64,000 bases of DNA, taken from NCBI RefSeq assembly GCF_000621805.1, contig NZ_JHXH01000012.1, forward strand, positions 1 to 64,000, in the 5' to 3' direction. The notes under the pieces are model-generated. The model was not told where the DNA came from, did no database searches, and saw nothing but the letters and a program-made list of their open reading frames with translations. The DNA is from Ruminococcus sp. FC2018 (lineage in GTDB: Bacteria > Bacillota > Clostridia > Oscillospirales > Ruminococcaceae). The first letter of the stretch is position 1, and the number at the start of each line of letters is the position of its first letter. The position numbers were made by a program, and so were the translations under genes. Below, one piece after another: positions 52,062 through 61,506 of this stretch.

Positions 52062-53066
52062 ATGGAACAACGGGAAAAGATGCTGTTCGTTTTTAATCCC
52101 CATGCGGGCAAGGGTCTTATACAGAAAAATCTTTGTGATATAATAAATATGTTCACCGCAGGCGGATATGACGTTCTGGCATACCCCACCCAGGCTCAGG
52201 GTGACGGATATGAAAAGATAGTGAACGTGGGAAAGGAGTACGACATCATAGTCTGCTCCGGCGGAGACGGCACTCTTTCGGAGAGCGTGAGTGCAGTGAT
52301 GAAGCTGCGTGAAAAGGAGCCGGATCTGAAGATCCCCCTTGGGTATATCCCCGCAGGTTCAACCAACGACTTTGCCAATTCCCTTGGCATATCAAAGAAA
52401 ATGCTTCAGGCTGCTTTCGGCATAATCGAGGGCGAAGCCTTTGACTGCGATATGGGACAGTTCAACGACGATTATTTTGTCTATGTGGCAGGTTTCGGTG
52501 CGTTCACGGATGTTTCCTATGAGACCTCCCAGACCTCAAAAAACCGCTTCGGTCATGCGGCATATATTGCCGAGGCACTGAAAAGGCTTCCGAAAATATC
52601 CGGTCAGACGGTTACGGTGGAGCATGACGGGGAAACGATCACAGGCAGCTTTGTTATAGGTCTTATATCAAATTCACGCTCCATAGGCGGACTTAAAAAC
52701 ATGATCTCAAAGAACGTTGTTTTTGACGACGGACTGTTTGAGGTGGTACTTGCAAAGACTCCGGAAAACGCAAGGGATTTCGGCACGCTCCTTGCCAACG
52801 CCGCAAGAAACAATCTCAGCGACAGAAACTTTATAACATTCAAGACCTCCAAGGTGACCTTCAGAAGTGAAAACGAGATACCCTGGACCCGTGACGGAGA
52901 GGCAGGGGGAAAACACAAGGAGGTAACCATAACCAACCACCAGCAGGCAATAAGACTTATCATCTCTTCCGACAAGGTGGACACGGAACACCCGTCTGCA
53001 CCGCTGAACGAAGGCGGCGATCAACTTGACTACGTCATCGAGGATCAGGAAAATATAGAAAACTGA
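52062..53066 (+). CDS. Diacylglycerol/lipid kinase (DgkB/YegS family)
   Basis: 334 residues. Phosphorylates a lipid diacylglycerol with ATP, probably recycling it into phospholipid synthesis. FVFNPHAGKG and the nucleotide motif CSGGDGTLSE are diagnostic; IPAGSTNDFANSLGI and FGAFTDVSY contain further catalytic-site segments. The C-terminal 30 residues are acidic and probably disordered. AAAGGAG precedes ATG; transcription likely continues to rnpB's vicinity but rnpB is processed separately. Confidence 0.9.
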   Translation: MEQREKMLFVFNPHAGKGLIQKNLCDIINMFTAGGYDVLAYPTQAQGDGYEKIVNVGKEYDIIVCSGGDGTLSESVSAVMKLREKEPDLKIPLGYIPAGSTNDFANSLGISKKMLQAAFGIIEGEAFDCDMGQFNDDYFVYVAGFGAFTDVSYETSQTSKNRFGHAAYIAEALKRLPKISGQTVTVEHDGETITGSFVIGLISNSRSIGGLKNMISKNVVFDDGLFEVVLAKTPENARDFGTLLANAARNNLSDRNFITFKTSKVTFRSENEIPWTRDGEAGGKHKEVTITNHQQAIRLIISSDKVDTEHPSAPLNEGGDQLDYVIEDQENIEN

Positions 53067-53087
53067 TATTGTGAATATCAACAAAGC

Positions 53088-53458
53088 AGCATCTGAAAGT
53101 GAGCAGGCTATGCGGTAGCGGGAACGATCACAGTTCATGAGGAAAGTCCGAGCATCACAGAGCAGGATAGCTGATAACGTCAGCCGAGGGTGACCTCCGA
53201 GCAAGTGCAACAGAGATATACCGCCGCAGGATCCTGCGGTAAGGGTGGAAAGGCGGGGTAAGAGCCCACCGGAGCGGCAGAGATGCCGCTGCCATGTAAA
53301 CCTTATCCGATGCAACACCAATGGTGATGCGCAAGTCAATGGCTGCTCGTCAGGCTTGCGGTCATAGGTGGCTTGAGCCGTGCGGCGACGTACGGTCCAG
53401 ATAGATTACCGCACTCGACAAAACTCGGCTTACAGGCAGGCTCACTTTCAGATGCTGT
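53088..53458 (+). ncRNA. rnpB: RNase P RNA (class A)
   Basis: About 371 bases. The universally conserved pieces GAGGAAAGTCCGAGC (about 53140), GTAAGAGCCCACCGG (about 53256), AGATAGATTACCGC (about 53398) and ACAAAACTCGGCTTACAG (about 53420) are present in order. The P1 helix is a perfect 16-bp pair between 53088-53103 and 53443-53458. It cleaves 5' leaders from tRNA precursors. A terminator follows. Confidence 0.97.
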
Positions 53459-53478
53459 TTTGAAATATTGGTGCTTTA

Positions 53479-53514
53479 CAAGGCTCCCCTTTTCCCCAGG
53501 GAGCTTTGTTTTTT
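53479..53514 (+). terminator. Terminator of rnpB
   Basis: CAAGGCTCCC / GGGAGCTTTG (one G-U pair) with a C/T loop followed by TTTTTT. Confidence 0.9.
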
Positions 53515-53566
53515 GGGGCAAATCTAAGAAAATAATTGTGAAGTTGTAACAATTCTTTGACCTGTG

Positions 53567-53595
53567 TTGTATTATTAAAGTTTATGTGTTATAAT
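53567..53595 (+). promoter_or_regulatory. Promoter of the cellulase gene
   Basis: TTGTAT, 17-base spacer, TATAAT, 63 bases before the start codon. Confidence 0.6.
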
Positions 53596-53657
53596 GTCCG
53601 GGAATGAAAATGGGATGATGTTTCCCGAAAAATCTGAATTGTCCGGAGATGAAGATA

Positions 53658-55721
53658 ATGAGCGAAAAAGATATAAAAGATCAGCAGGCTGAGCAGGAGG
53701 TTGAAAAGGCTGCACAGGAGCAGCAGGCTGAACAGACTGCACAAGAGCAGGAAACTCCCAAGGAGGAAAATGCAGCGCAAGGCAATAGCCTGTCAACGCC
53801 TAAGGAAGGCATAAATAAAAAAGTACTCATAGGGTTTATCGCTATGGGCGTGGTCATCATCATTCTTCTGGTGGTGCTTATAGTCGTTATGGTCTCCGGC
53901 AAGAAGAAAGACTCCGACAGCAGCGAAAGCTCATCTGAGGGATCTTCACAGAGCAGCGAAAGCACAGCCGCCCAGACCGACAGCATTACCGATGTCAGCG
54001 GCGTTTCCGATGACTCCCTGCCAAAGGGCGATGACAGCTCATCATCTGAGTCGGGCAGCAGTGATAAGCTGGGCAAGGGACTTTACCTTGGCTACACCGC
54101 AGGCAACACCTGGGAAGACGGGGACAAGAAAATGTGCGGACTTGCACTTTCTATCGTCAACAACACCGACGAGGCTATAAAAGGCTGGACGCTGGTGCTT
54201 GAGGTGGAGAACCTTAAATCCTGCAGCGGCTGGTGCGGCAACTTTACCGTCAGCGGCAACACCCTTACGATAACCAATGCTCCTCACAACGGAGAGATCG
54301 CAAAGGGCGCAAGCATTACCGACGTTGGATGCAACATCGGTACAGGCTCAAAGCTCAATATTAAATCTGCCAAGCTCAACGGCAAGGAAATGGTTGTCAA
54401 GGCAGGCTCCATAACCCCTCAGGGCGGCGACGACAAGGTCAAGGAAACGGCTCAGGGCAATCAGGGCAAGACAGACATTTCCCAGCTTCTCACCCGAACC
54501 AAGAACGCTAAGCAGGGCGACGACTGGCTGCATACCGACGGCAACAAGATACTTGACAAGGACGGCAAACAGGTGTGGCTCACAGGTGTGAACTGGTTTG
54601 GATACAACACCGGCACAAATACCTTTGACGGACTGTGGAACAGCCAGCTGGTGCCTACGGTAAAATCTATCGCCGACCACGGCTTTAACCTTATCAGAGT
54701 GCCCATCTCCGCAGAGCTGATACTTCAGTGGAAAAAGGGCGAATACCCCAAGGCAAATTACAACAACGCTTATAACCCGACTCTTAATGATCTTAACAGC
54801 CTTCAGATCTTCGACTATTTCTTAAAGCTTGCCGAAGAAAACGGAATGAAGGTAATGCCCGATATACACAGCGCAGAGACTAACGCAAGCGGTCACAACG
54901 TAAACCTGTGGTTCACCGAAAAGATAAGCACAGATAAGTTCTATGAGGCGCTGGAGTGGATGGCTGACAGATACAAGGGCAACGATACCATCATCGCCTT
55001 TGACCTTAAAAACGAGCCTCACGGAAAACCAAATGAGGGCAAAAACGCCGCTATCTGGAACAACTCCAAGGACGCAAACAACTGGAAATACGTTGCCGAG
55101 ACAGCTGCCGCAAAGATCCTGGCTAAAAATCCTAATGTACTTATAATGATAGAGGGCACGGAGATCTATCCCAAAAACTCAAAGGGCGATTATTCCTCCA
55201 CTGACGAGAAGGATTACTACTTCAACTGGTGGGGCGGCAACCTCAGAGCGGTAAGAGACTTCCCTATCGACCTGGGCAAATATCAGAATAAGCTGGTATA
55301 CTCCCCTCACGATTACGGTCCAACAGTCTACGAGCAGCCCTGGTTCAAGAGCGATTACACCTTTGACAGCCTTATGAAGGACTGCTGGCAGGACAACTGG
55401 TTCTATATCCATAAGGAGAACAAGGCTCCCCTGCTTATCGGCGAGTGGGGCGGATTTATGAAAGACCCTAACCTTAAATGGATGACCTTTATGCGCAAGC
55501 TCATCAAGGATAATCACCTTAACCACACCTTCTGGTGCTTCAACGCAAACTCCGGAGATACCGGCGGACTTGTTAAGGACGACTTCAGAACATGGGATAC
55601 AGAAAAGTATAACTTCGTTAAGGAAGTCCTCTGGCAGCAGGGCGGTAAGTTTGTCGGACTTGACCACGCTGTAAAGCTGGGCGCAAACGGAATTACTCTC
55701 ACGGAAGCAAAATCACTCTAA
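53658..55721 (+). CDS. Membrane-anchored GH5 cellulase with CBM2-like domain
   Basis: 687 residues from the ATG at 53658 (CCGGAG 9 bases upstream). Cytoplasmic Glu/Gln-rich N-terminus, one membrane helix (about 53-78), Ser/Asp-rich linker to about 150, a carbohydrate-binding-type beta domain ([29 protein letters not shown], about 140-255), then a GH5 (subfamily 1-like) barrel: [20 protein letters not shown], acid/base Glu in [10 protein letters not shown], nucleophile Glu in LIGEWGGF. No signal-peptidase site, so the enzyme would stay bound to the membrane with the catalytic part outside. Substrate specificity (cellulose or beta-glucan) is inferred. Confidence 0.92.
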   Translation: MSEKDIKDQQAEQEVEKAAQEQQAEQTAQEQETPKEENAAQGNSLSTPKEGINKKVLIGFIAMGVVIIILLVVLIVVMVSGKKKDSDSSESSSEGSSQSSESTAAQTDSITDVSGVSDDSLPKGDDSSSSESGSSDKLGKGLYLGYTAGNTWEDGDKKMCGLALSIVNNTDEAIKGWTLVLEVENLKSCSGWCGNFTVSGNTLTITNAPHNGEIAKGASITDVGCNIGTGSKLNIKSAKLNGKEMVVKAGSITPQGGDDKVKETAQGNQGKTDISQLLTRTKNAKQGDDWLHTDGNKILDKDGKQVWLTGVNWFGYNTGTNTFDGLWNSQLVPTVKSIADHGFNLIRVPISAELILQWKKGEYPKANYNNAYNPTLNDLNSLQIFDYFLKLAEENGMKVMPDIHSAETNASGHNVNLWFTEKISTDKFYEALEWMADRYKGNDTIIAFDLKNEPHGKPNEGKNAAIWNNSKDANNWKYVAETAAAKILAKNPNVLIMIEGTEIYPKNSKGDYSSTDEKDYYFNWWGGNLRAVRDFPIDLGKYQNKLVYSPHDYGPTVYEQPWFKSDYTFDSLMKDCWQDNWFYIHKENKAPLLIGEWGGFMKDPNLKWMTFMRKLIKDNHLNHTFWCFNANSGDTGGLVKDDFRTWDTEKYNFVKEVLWQQGGKFVGLDHAVKLGANGITLTEAKSL

Positions 55722-55727
55722 TATATC

Positions 55728-55764
55728 AAGGGGAACTCTTTTAATAGAAGAGCTCCCCTTTTTT
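55728..55764 (+). terminator. Terminator of the cellulase gene
   Basis: AAGGGGAACTCTT / AAGAGCTCCCCTT stem with a loop of TTAATAG, then TTTT. The 55765-55900 stretch after it has no gene. Confidence 0.9.
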
Positions 55765-55889
55765 GTAATTTCACACACCTGTAAACGTCAACATTTCGGT
55801 TGGCGTTTTTTGTTACTTATGCAATATGAGCAAAAACCGTCTGAAGTTTTGCTGTCGGACTGTGCAAAGCGACATATTTTTGGAAAAAG

Positions 55890-55932
55890 TATAATATCCT
55901 ATTGACAAATAATATTATATGTCGTATAATAT
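55890..55932 (+). promoter_or_regulatory. Promoter with operator of the PadR envelope operon
   Basis: TTGACA (55902-55907), 17-base spacer, TATAAT (55925-55930). ATATTATA (55912-55919) and TATAATAT (55925-55932) form a perfect inverted repeat over the -10 box, and TATAATAT recurs at 55890-55897. The layout fits autorepression by the PadR protein. Confidence 0.7.
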
Positions 55933-56019
55933 GCACAGTAATAGAATATAACAGACAAAAGAGTGTAGCACAGAAGAAAAAAGACAACAGAACAAAAACT
56001 GCTGAAAGGAGTTGAATGT

Positions 56020-56391
56020 ATGAGCTTTCCGATAAGCGCAGGTCTTTTGGATTCCATGGTGCTTGCCATTGTGGAAAGAGAAGATACCTACGGTTACGAG
56101 ATAACACAGACCATGCGCAAGGCGGTGGACGTTTCCGAATCCACCCTCTACCCCGTTCTCAAACGGCTGCAGAAAAGCCAGATGCTTGAGACATACGATA
56201 AGGAGTTTATGGGGCGCAACAGGCGGTACTATCACGTGACCGCAAAGGGACGGGCACAGTTGAGCGATTACAAAAGTGAGTGGCTGGAACACAAACAAAA
56301 GGTTGACAGCATACTATTAAAAGAAACAGAAAAAAGGGTAAGTGAGGAAAATAATAAAGAAAAGGAGGAAGTGCTTCCGCAGGAGGCATAA
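56020..56391 (+). CDS. PadR-family transcriptional regulator
   Basis: 123 residues. Winged-helix DNA-binding domain (SAGLLDSMVLAIVEREDTYGYEI, ESTLYPVLKRLQ, MGRNRRYYHVTAKGR), then a short C-terminal helix that allows dimerisation. First gene of an operon whose products are membrane and surface proteins; the usual role of such a PadR is to repress it until envelope stress or a signal. AAAGGAG precedes the ATG. Confidence 0.93.
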   Translation: MSFPISAGLLDSMVLAIVEREDTYGYEITQTMRKAVDVSESTLYPVLKRLQKSQMLETYDKEFMGRNRRYYHVTAKGRAQLSDYKSEWLEHKQKVDSILLKETEKRVSEENNKEKEEVLPQEA

Positions 56392-56400
56392 CAGGGGAAT

Positions 56401-57066
56401 ATGAAAAGACTTGAATATATGACCATTCTCCGTCAGAAGCTTGTTGACGGCGGTCTGAGCAACGAAGAGATAAACGACGCACTTGAATTTTATGAGGAGC
56501 TTTTCCTTGACGGCGGATACGAGAACGAGGAAAAGACTGCGCAGAATCTTGGCGATCCGGAAAAGCTGGCTCAACAGATACTTGCAGAAAACGGCGCAGT
56601 GGGCTTTGTAAGACCACAGGCAAAAATGGAGGACGTTATTGACCCTGCAAATGCGCAGACGACTCCCCCGCCAAGACCAGACTACGACATTGCACCGGAC
56701 AACAGAAACCTTGCGCTGATAGTTATTGTGCTTATCACATCTGTTGTATGGGCACCTGTGGGATTCGGACTTCTCACCGGAGCATTTGCTGTTGCCTTTG
56801 GTATTACGGCGGCACTTTTCAGCATCGGCTGCGTAGGTATCGGACTGGTGGTTTCAGGCGGCATCACACTTTTCCAGGCACCGCCTGTGGGACTTATGCT
56901 GTTCGGAGTGGGACTGTTCCTTATCGGACTTTCGGTACTGGTATTCGTTCCCTTCTGCAAGCTGGTGGTGGGACTTTTCAAAAAGTTCTTTACATGGCTT
57001 ATCAACCTTTTCAGAAAGCTTTTCAACAAGGCAGGCTCAGGTAAGGCGGTGAGCGAAAATGGCTAA
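56401..57066 (+). CDS. DUF1700/HAAS-domain membrane protein
   Basis: 221 residues. N-terminal soluble HAAS-type helical domain (MKRLEYMTILRQKL..LDGGYENEEKTAQNLGDPEKLAQQIL), a Pro/Ala-rich linker, then four membrane helices. Such proteins often follow PadR regulators and may act as anti-sigma-like or sensing partners. Basic C-terminus. Overlaps the next gene by 8 bases; starts 9 bases after padR. Confidence 0.88.
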   Translation: MKRLEYMTILRQKLVDGGLSNEEINDALEFYEELFLDGGYENEEKTAQNLGDPEKLAQQILAENGAVGFVRPQAKMEDVIDPANAQTTPPPRPDYDIAPDNRNLALIVIVLITSVVWAPVGFGLLTGAFAVAFGITAALFSIGCVGIGLVVSGGITLFQAPPVGLMLFGVGLFLIGLSVLVFVPFCKLVVGLFKKFFTWLINLFRKLFNKAGSGKAVSENG

Positions 57067-57958
57067 GTACGACGCAATGGGTGACAGAGTTCAGAGGCGT
57101 GTGCCTATCGCCGTGTGGATAATGCTGTTGGGGCTTATTATCAGCATCGTGGGCGTTATCTGGTGTGTCAACACCGATCTGAAAAAATACATCAAGTCCG
57201 AAAACCTGTCCAAGGTACAGGAGATAAGCGACATAAAAGATCTGGAATTTGAGTTTGACTCATCTACAATAGATATTTCAAGATCAAGCGACAATAACAT
57301 ACACGTTGAGATCGAAAACGCTCCCGAGGGCGTATATAAATTCGACGCACAGGACGGCAAATTCTCCATACACCGCAAAAAATTTGTAAGTCTGATAAAG
57401 TGGTCGGGAATTTCAAATATACCTTTTCTCAAGGACATCTATCCTCAGGCGAAGATAAGCGTAAAGATCCCCGACGGACAATACGGCAAGATCAGCATCA
57501 AAAACACTGCAGGCGACCTTACCATAACAGACGCTCTTAGCTGCGAGGAGATCGAGATCGACAACGGTGTGGGAAAGCTCACTGCCAACGGCATCAAAGC
57601 AAATCGATCAGAGATCGACAACGGCGTAGGAGAGGTAACTCTTAAAAACTGCGACCTGGGAGATGCGGACGTTGACAACGGCGTTGGTGAAGTCAGCATC
57701 ACCGACAGCACGCTGAAGAAAACCGAGCTTGACAACGGTGTGGGAGAAATAAATCTCAGCGCAGAGGTAAACGGCGACATGGATATCGACAACGGTGTGG
57801 GAGATATCCAGATAAAGCTGAAGGGTGATGCGCAGGATTACAAGTTTAAGGGTGACGATGACGGCGTAAAGATAAAAGGCAGCAAGGACTCGGATGATGC
57901 AAAATACAAAGTCAAGCTTGACAACGGATTAGGAGATATAAAGATAGAATTTGAGTAA
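57059..57958 (+). CDS. DUF4097-type surface protein with DNGVGE repeats
   Basis: 299 residues: N-terminal membrane helix (about 15-38), then an extracellular beta-rich domain. Six near-identical steps at about 20-residue spacing (EIDNGVGKL, EIDNGVGEV, DVDNGVGEV, ELDNGVGEI, DIDNGVGDI, KLDNGLGDI) indicate a right-handed parallel beta-helix of the DUF4097 adhesin type. Role unknown. Translationally coupled to the DUF1700 gene. Confidence 0.88.
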   Translation: MAKYDAMGDRVQRRVPIAVWIMLLGLIISIVGVIWCVNTDLKKYIKSENLSKVQEISDIKDLEFEFDSSTIDISRSSDNNIHVEIENAPEGVYKFDAQDGKFSIHRKKFVSLIKWSGISNIPFLKDIYPQAKISVKIPDGQYGKISIKNTAGDLTITDALSCEEIEIDNGVGKLTANGIKANRSEIDNGVGEVTLKNCDLGDADVDNGVGEVSITDSTLKKTELDNGVGEINLSAEVNGDMDIDNGVGDIQIKLKGDAQDYKFKGDDDGVKIKGSKDSDDAKYKVKLDNGLGDIKIEFE

Positions 57959-57979
57959 CACTGCAAGGGGGCAAAAAAC

Positions 57980-58168
57980 ATGACAGAGCAAAGAAGACTT
58001 TACAAAGCGAAAAACAACAGGATACTTTTCGGTGTATGCGGCGGTATAGGCGACTATTTCGGGGTCGATCCCAATGTGATACGCATAGGCACAGTGCTGC
58101 TTGCCTGCACAGGCACAGGACTTGTGGCATACATTGCAGCTGCAATACTGCTGCCGGAAAAACCGTAG
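57980..58168 (+). CDS. PspC-domain protein
   Basis: 62 residues, whole PspC domain: basic start (RRLYKAKNNRILFGVCGGIGDYF), then one membrane helix (VLLACTGTGLVAYIAAAILLP). PspC-type small proteins guard the membrane or control stress systems. Last gene of the PadR operon. Confidence 0.92.
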   Translation: MTEQRRLYKAKNNRILFGVCGGIGDYFGVDPNVIRIGTVLLACTGTGLVAYIAAAILLPEKP

Positions 58169-58186
58169 CTTTCATATTCCTCTATA

Positions 58187-58230
58187 AAGCCCGAGGCAGC
58201 CCTCCTTGCTGTCTTGGGCTTACCCTTTTG
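58187..58230 (+). terminator. Terminator of the PadR operon
   Basis: AAGCCC-AGGCAGC / GCTGTCT-GGGCTT stem (one G-U pair), followed by ACCCTTTTGG. A fairly poor T-tract. Confidence 0.6.
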
Positions 58231-58233
58231 GAC

Positions 58234-58273
58234 ACAAAAAAAGCAGCTCTCAGATCGCCCGGGAGCTGCTTTC
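58234..58273 (-). terminator. Terminator of pta
   Basis: On the minus strand AAAGCAGCTCC..GAGCTGCTTT followed by TTTTTTTG, 12 bases after the pta stop. It may also stop the converging PadR operon. Confidence 0.85.
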
Positions 58274-58284
58274 GTATTTTCTTA

Positions 58285-59301
58285 TTATGCCATACCTGCG
58301 GTGATGATAGCCATTTTGTAGACCTCGTCTGCGGTGCAGCCTCTTGAAAGGTCGTTGATAGGAGCGTTAAGTCCCTGAAGAATAGGACCGTAAGCCTCAA
58401 AGCCGCCCAGTCTCTGAGCTATCTTATAGCCGATATTGCCTGCCTCGATAAGTGGGAAGATAAATGTATTTGCCTGACCTGCCACCTTGGAATCGGGGCA
58501 CTTGGTCTTTGCAACCTCTGCGGAAACAGCAGCGTCGAACTGGAACTCACCGTCAATGACAAGCTCAGGGTCAATGCTTCTTGCCTCGGCAACAGCGTCA
58601 TGTGAAAGCTGTACAGTGCCGCCCTTTCCGGAGCCGTAGGTGGAGAAGCTGAGCACAGCTACCTTCGGGTCAATGCCGAAGAAAGCGGCCGTTCTTGCTG
58701 TCTCAACGGCAACCTCTGCCAGCTGTCTTGCAGCAGAGAGAACAACGTTTCCGTCCTTGTCAACTCTGTCTGTGTAAGCAAGGTTGATAGCGCAGTCGCC
58801 CATTGCTATCTTTTCTTCCTGTCCGTCCTTTTCTCTGAAAAGGATAAAGGACGAGCTTACAAGGTTGGAGCCTTTCTTGGTCTTGATTATCTGGAGTGCA
58901 GGTCTTACGGTATCTGCTGTAGAGTAAGTAGCTCCGCCCAGAAGCGCATCAGCCTTGCCTGCCTTTACAAGCATTGTGCCGAAATAGTTGGATTTAGTAA
59001 GTGCAGCTCTGCACTCCTCCTCGGTCATCTTGCCCTTTCTCAGCTCTACCATCTGAGCCACAAGAGCCTCCATTTCAGGATATGTTGCAGCATCCAGGAT
59101 CTGTGCCTTTGAAACGTCAAAACCGTCCTTAGCGGCAGCAGCCTTTACCTCCTCAACGTTTCCGCACAGCACTACGCCCATAAGGTCCTCTTTAAGGAGC
59201 TTGTCGGCAGCCCACAGGATACGTGGGTCTGTGCCCTCTGTGAAAGCGATAGTTTTTTTGCTTGCTTTAAGGTTTGCGATAAGCTTATCGAACATTCCCA
59301 T
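58285..59301 (-). CDS. pta: Phosphate acetyltransferase
   Basis: 338 residues, the short single-domain form. Converts acetyl-CoA and phosphate to acetyl phosphate, the step before acetate kinase, for ATP from fermentation. ALLGGATYSTADTVRPAL, SFSTYGSGKGG and DGEFQFDAAVSAEVA are typical, and ANTFIFPLIEAGNIGYK is the C-terminal active-site stretch. No ackA is adjacent. TTGGAGGTATAAT precedes ATG. Confidence 0.96.
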   Translation of the reverse strand: MGMFDKLIANLKASKKTIAFTEGTDPRILWAADKLLKEDLMGVVLCGNVEEVKAAAAKDGFDVSKAQILDAATYPEMEALVAQMVELRKGKMTEEECRAALTKSNYFGTMLVKAGKADALLGGATYSTADTVRPALQIIKTKKGSNLVSSSFILFREKDGQEEKIAMGDCAINLAYTDRVDKDGNVVLSAARQLAEVAVETARTAAFFGIDPKVAVLSFSTYGSGKGGTVQLSHDAVAEARSIDPELVIDGEFQFDAAVSAEVAKTKCPDSKVAGQANTFIFPLIEAGNIGYKIAQRLGGFEAYGPILQGLNAPINDLSRGCTADEVYKMAIITAGMA

Positions 59302-59338
59302 AATATTATACCTCCAAAATAATATTTAGTGCACCAAT

Positions 59339-59367
59339 ATTATAACACATACTTTCTCCCATTTCAA
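59339..59367 (-). promoter_or_regulatory. Promoter of pta
   Basis: On the minus strand TTGAAA, 17-base spacer, TATAAT, 37 bases before the ATG. Confidence 0.8.
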
Positions 59368-59381
59368 TAGGCATATTGTTA

Positions 59382-59424
59382 CAAAAAGAAAAACTGCCCT
59401 CCTTTTTTTCGGGGAGCAGTTTTA
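59382..59424 (-). terminator. Terminator of the BceAB-type transporter
   Basis: On the minus strand AAAACTGCTCC pairs with GGAGGGCAGTTTT and is followed by TCTTTTTG; 7 bases after the permease stop. Confidence 0.85.
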
Positions 59425-59430
59425 GCATTT

Positions 59431-61506
59431 TTACGTTCTCTTTCTTATTATGCTGTAATACATTTTTGCTGTGAGCACATATATGACTGTGTACAAAACA
59501 ACATATCCTCCAAAGCCTGCAAGTGTGCATTTCAGGTATGTCTTTGTGCTGTCAAGTCCCATGTATGCCAGCAATCTGCCTACCATCGGGAAAGCAAACA
59601 CTGTGTGCACTATAGCTGTGATGAGCGGGAGGAAGAATACCAGGAGTATCTGCGAGCGTATCGAGGTCTTTACCTCTGCCTCGCTCATTCCCACGCTCTG
59701 CATTATGCGGAATCTGTCTGCGTCCTCGTAGCCCTCGGTAAGCTGTTTGTAGTAGATGATGAGTATGGTCTCGAAAATAAACAGCGTTCCGAGAAAAAGT
59801 CCAAGGAAGAATATCGAGCCGTAAGCCATCATCGCATCGCTCTTATCTACCGAGCGCAGACGCATAGGATCTATATATGCTGTATCATTGAGATTTACAG
59901 TTTCATTTATGTCTGCCACAGTCCTCATAGCTTCGTCAGCCTTTGCTGTAGGCTCGTCATAATCAATATCCAGCTCATAAAACACGTCGGAATTCATGGG
60001 TGATATCTCATTATATGCCTTTACCAGATCAAGCACCTCCCGGCTTGATGAAAAGAATACCGTTAAGTGATCACTGCTTAGTCCAGCTTTATTCTTTACT
60101 TCCTTGATCTTGTATGTCCTGCCCAGCAGTTTAAATTCCTTCATGCCGTCAAACTCATCTGAGAATGTTTCAATTATTACCTCACCATCTCCGGTGCGGT
60201 ACGACTCAAGTATCTCGTCAGCCTCCTTTTTGAACAGTACATCCTCCTGTTCATCACGGCTGAATTCGGTATTTATCATATACCACGGCATAACCGTTAT
60301 ATCAAATCTGTCATCACTCTTTACTCCGCCTTCCATACCCGGCTTTGTTTCGTAAAGATGTGTTGCACCCTCGCTGTAATCCTGCTTCTCAAAGGGCACA
60401 AGGTCCATCGTTTTCCTGCCCTTGAAATTAAAACGTGCAGATGCGTTCTTATCCACCTTCTTTGTCTTGACCCTTTCAGCGATCTTAGCTTCTACCTTAG
60501 CCGTTTCCTCGCCGGTGTTATCATAGTTTACTTTAACGATCGCATCATGCTTTGGCAGATGACCCTCAATGCCTGCCATCAACGCCATAGTTGAGCTTAC
60601 GGTTATCAGCACCATGGTTGAAAGAACTGCGGTGCTTGCAAGACCTACCGAGTTACGCTTCATACGGTAAACAAGCCCCGAAAGCGTGGTAAAATGCTTT
60701 GTCTTGTAATAGTAGCTCTTTTTCTTTTTCAGCAGCTTGAGCATGGCGATAATGCCGGCGATAAAAAGAAGATATGTGCCAATGATAACGAAAATAACTG
60801 CCATAAAGATCATCGAAAAATTGTTTGTAAGATCGGTAACAAAGAACGAAAGACCGTAGCCGGCAAAAATGAACAAAAATCCCACAATAGTCATGAAAAG
60901 CTTTGTCTTAGGCTCCTTCTCACCCTTCTTTGCGCCCGAGAGCAGCTCCACAGGGTTGGAAAAATGCAGCTTTCTGATAGTAAAAAGATAGGTCGCAAAA
61001 AGAGTGACTGCTATCATGATAAATGCTTCAAGCATCGACTTTGCAGAAATGTGGTAGCCAATGTCCACCGCATCGTCACCAAGCATTTTCGTAAATATAA
61101 GGTGGACTGCTCTTTCAAGTGCAAGCCCCGTAATGCAGCCTGCAACCAGGGTTATCACCGCAACATATATCGTTTCAAGCAGCATCAGCTTGGCAATGTG
61201 CCTTTTCTCCATTCCAAGAATGTTCAAAAGACCGAATTCGCTGTTTCTGCGCTTTAAAATAAAGCTGTTTGAATAGAACAATATGACCACCGCAAAAGCA
61301 GCCGTTACATAAGAGCCATATCTCATCAGCGTCGGCAAAGCCTCTGCGCCACGTTTCAGCTTGCTGAAATCAGGGTTTGACGCCAGCGACCTGATAACAT
61401 ACATCATCGACATCATCAGCACGCAGATAAGCAGGTATGGGATATACATCTTGGCGTTCTTTTTTATGTTCTCCCTTGACAGACGAATATAATACTTATT
61501 ATTCAT
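59431..61506 (-). CDS. ABC transporter permease, BceB/FtsX type
   Basis: 691 residues from the ATG that overlaps the ATPase stop (TGATG). Ten membrane helices in the BceB pattern, the hallmark large extracytoplasmic domain in the middle (about 290-530), then the last helices (TLFIFETILIIYYKQL, VHTVFAFPMVGRLLAYM). Peptide-antibiotic exporters or sensors have this form. No BceRS two-component gene lies within the window, so regulation may be by a distant system. Confidence 0.92.
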   Translation of the reverse strand: MNNKYYIRLSRENIKKNAKMYIPYLLICVLMMSMMYVIRSLASNPDFSKLKRGAEALPTLMRYGSYVTAAFAVVILFYSNSFILKRRNSEFGLLNILGMEKRHIAKLMLLETIYVAVITLVAGCITGLALERAVHLIFTKMLGDDAVDIGYHISAKSMLEAFIMIAVTLFATYLFTIRKLHFSNPVELLSGAKKGEKEPKTKLFMTIVGFLFIFAGYGLSFFVTDLTNNFSMIFMAVIFVIIGTYLLFIAGIIAMLKLLKKKKSYYYKTKHFTTLSGLVYRMKRNSVGLASTAVLSTMVLITVSSTMALMAGIEGHLPKHDAIVKVNYDNTGEETAKVEAKIAERVKTKKVDKNASARFNFKGRKTMDLVPFEKQDYSEGATHLYETKPGMEGGVKSDDRFDITVMPWYMINTEFSRDEQEDVLFKKEADEILESYRTGDGEVIIETFSDEFDGMKEFKLLGRTYKIKEVKNKAGLSSDHLTVFFSSSREVLDLVKAYNEISPMNSDVFYELDIDYDEPTAKADEAMRTVADINETVNLNDTAYIDPMRLRSVDKSDAMMAYGSIFFLGLFLGTLFIFETILIIYYKQLTEGYEDADRFRIMQSVGMSEAEVKTSIRSQILLVFFLPLITAIVHTVFAFPMVGRLLAYMGLDSTKTYLKCTLAGFGGYVVLYTVIYVLTAKMYYSIIRKRT

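Noticed and set aside
52707-53339. 210-codon minus-strand frame across the end of the lipid kinase gene and rnpB
   Set aside because: It lies antisense to a well-supported gene and to the RNase P RNA.
57540-57960. Regularly spaced DNA repeats that could resemble a CRISPR array
   Set aside because: They are coding repeats (DNGVGE steps) within the beta-helix gene, with unequal spacing and no spacer-like unique sequence pattern.
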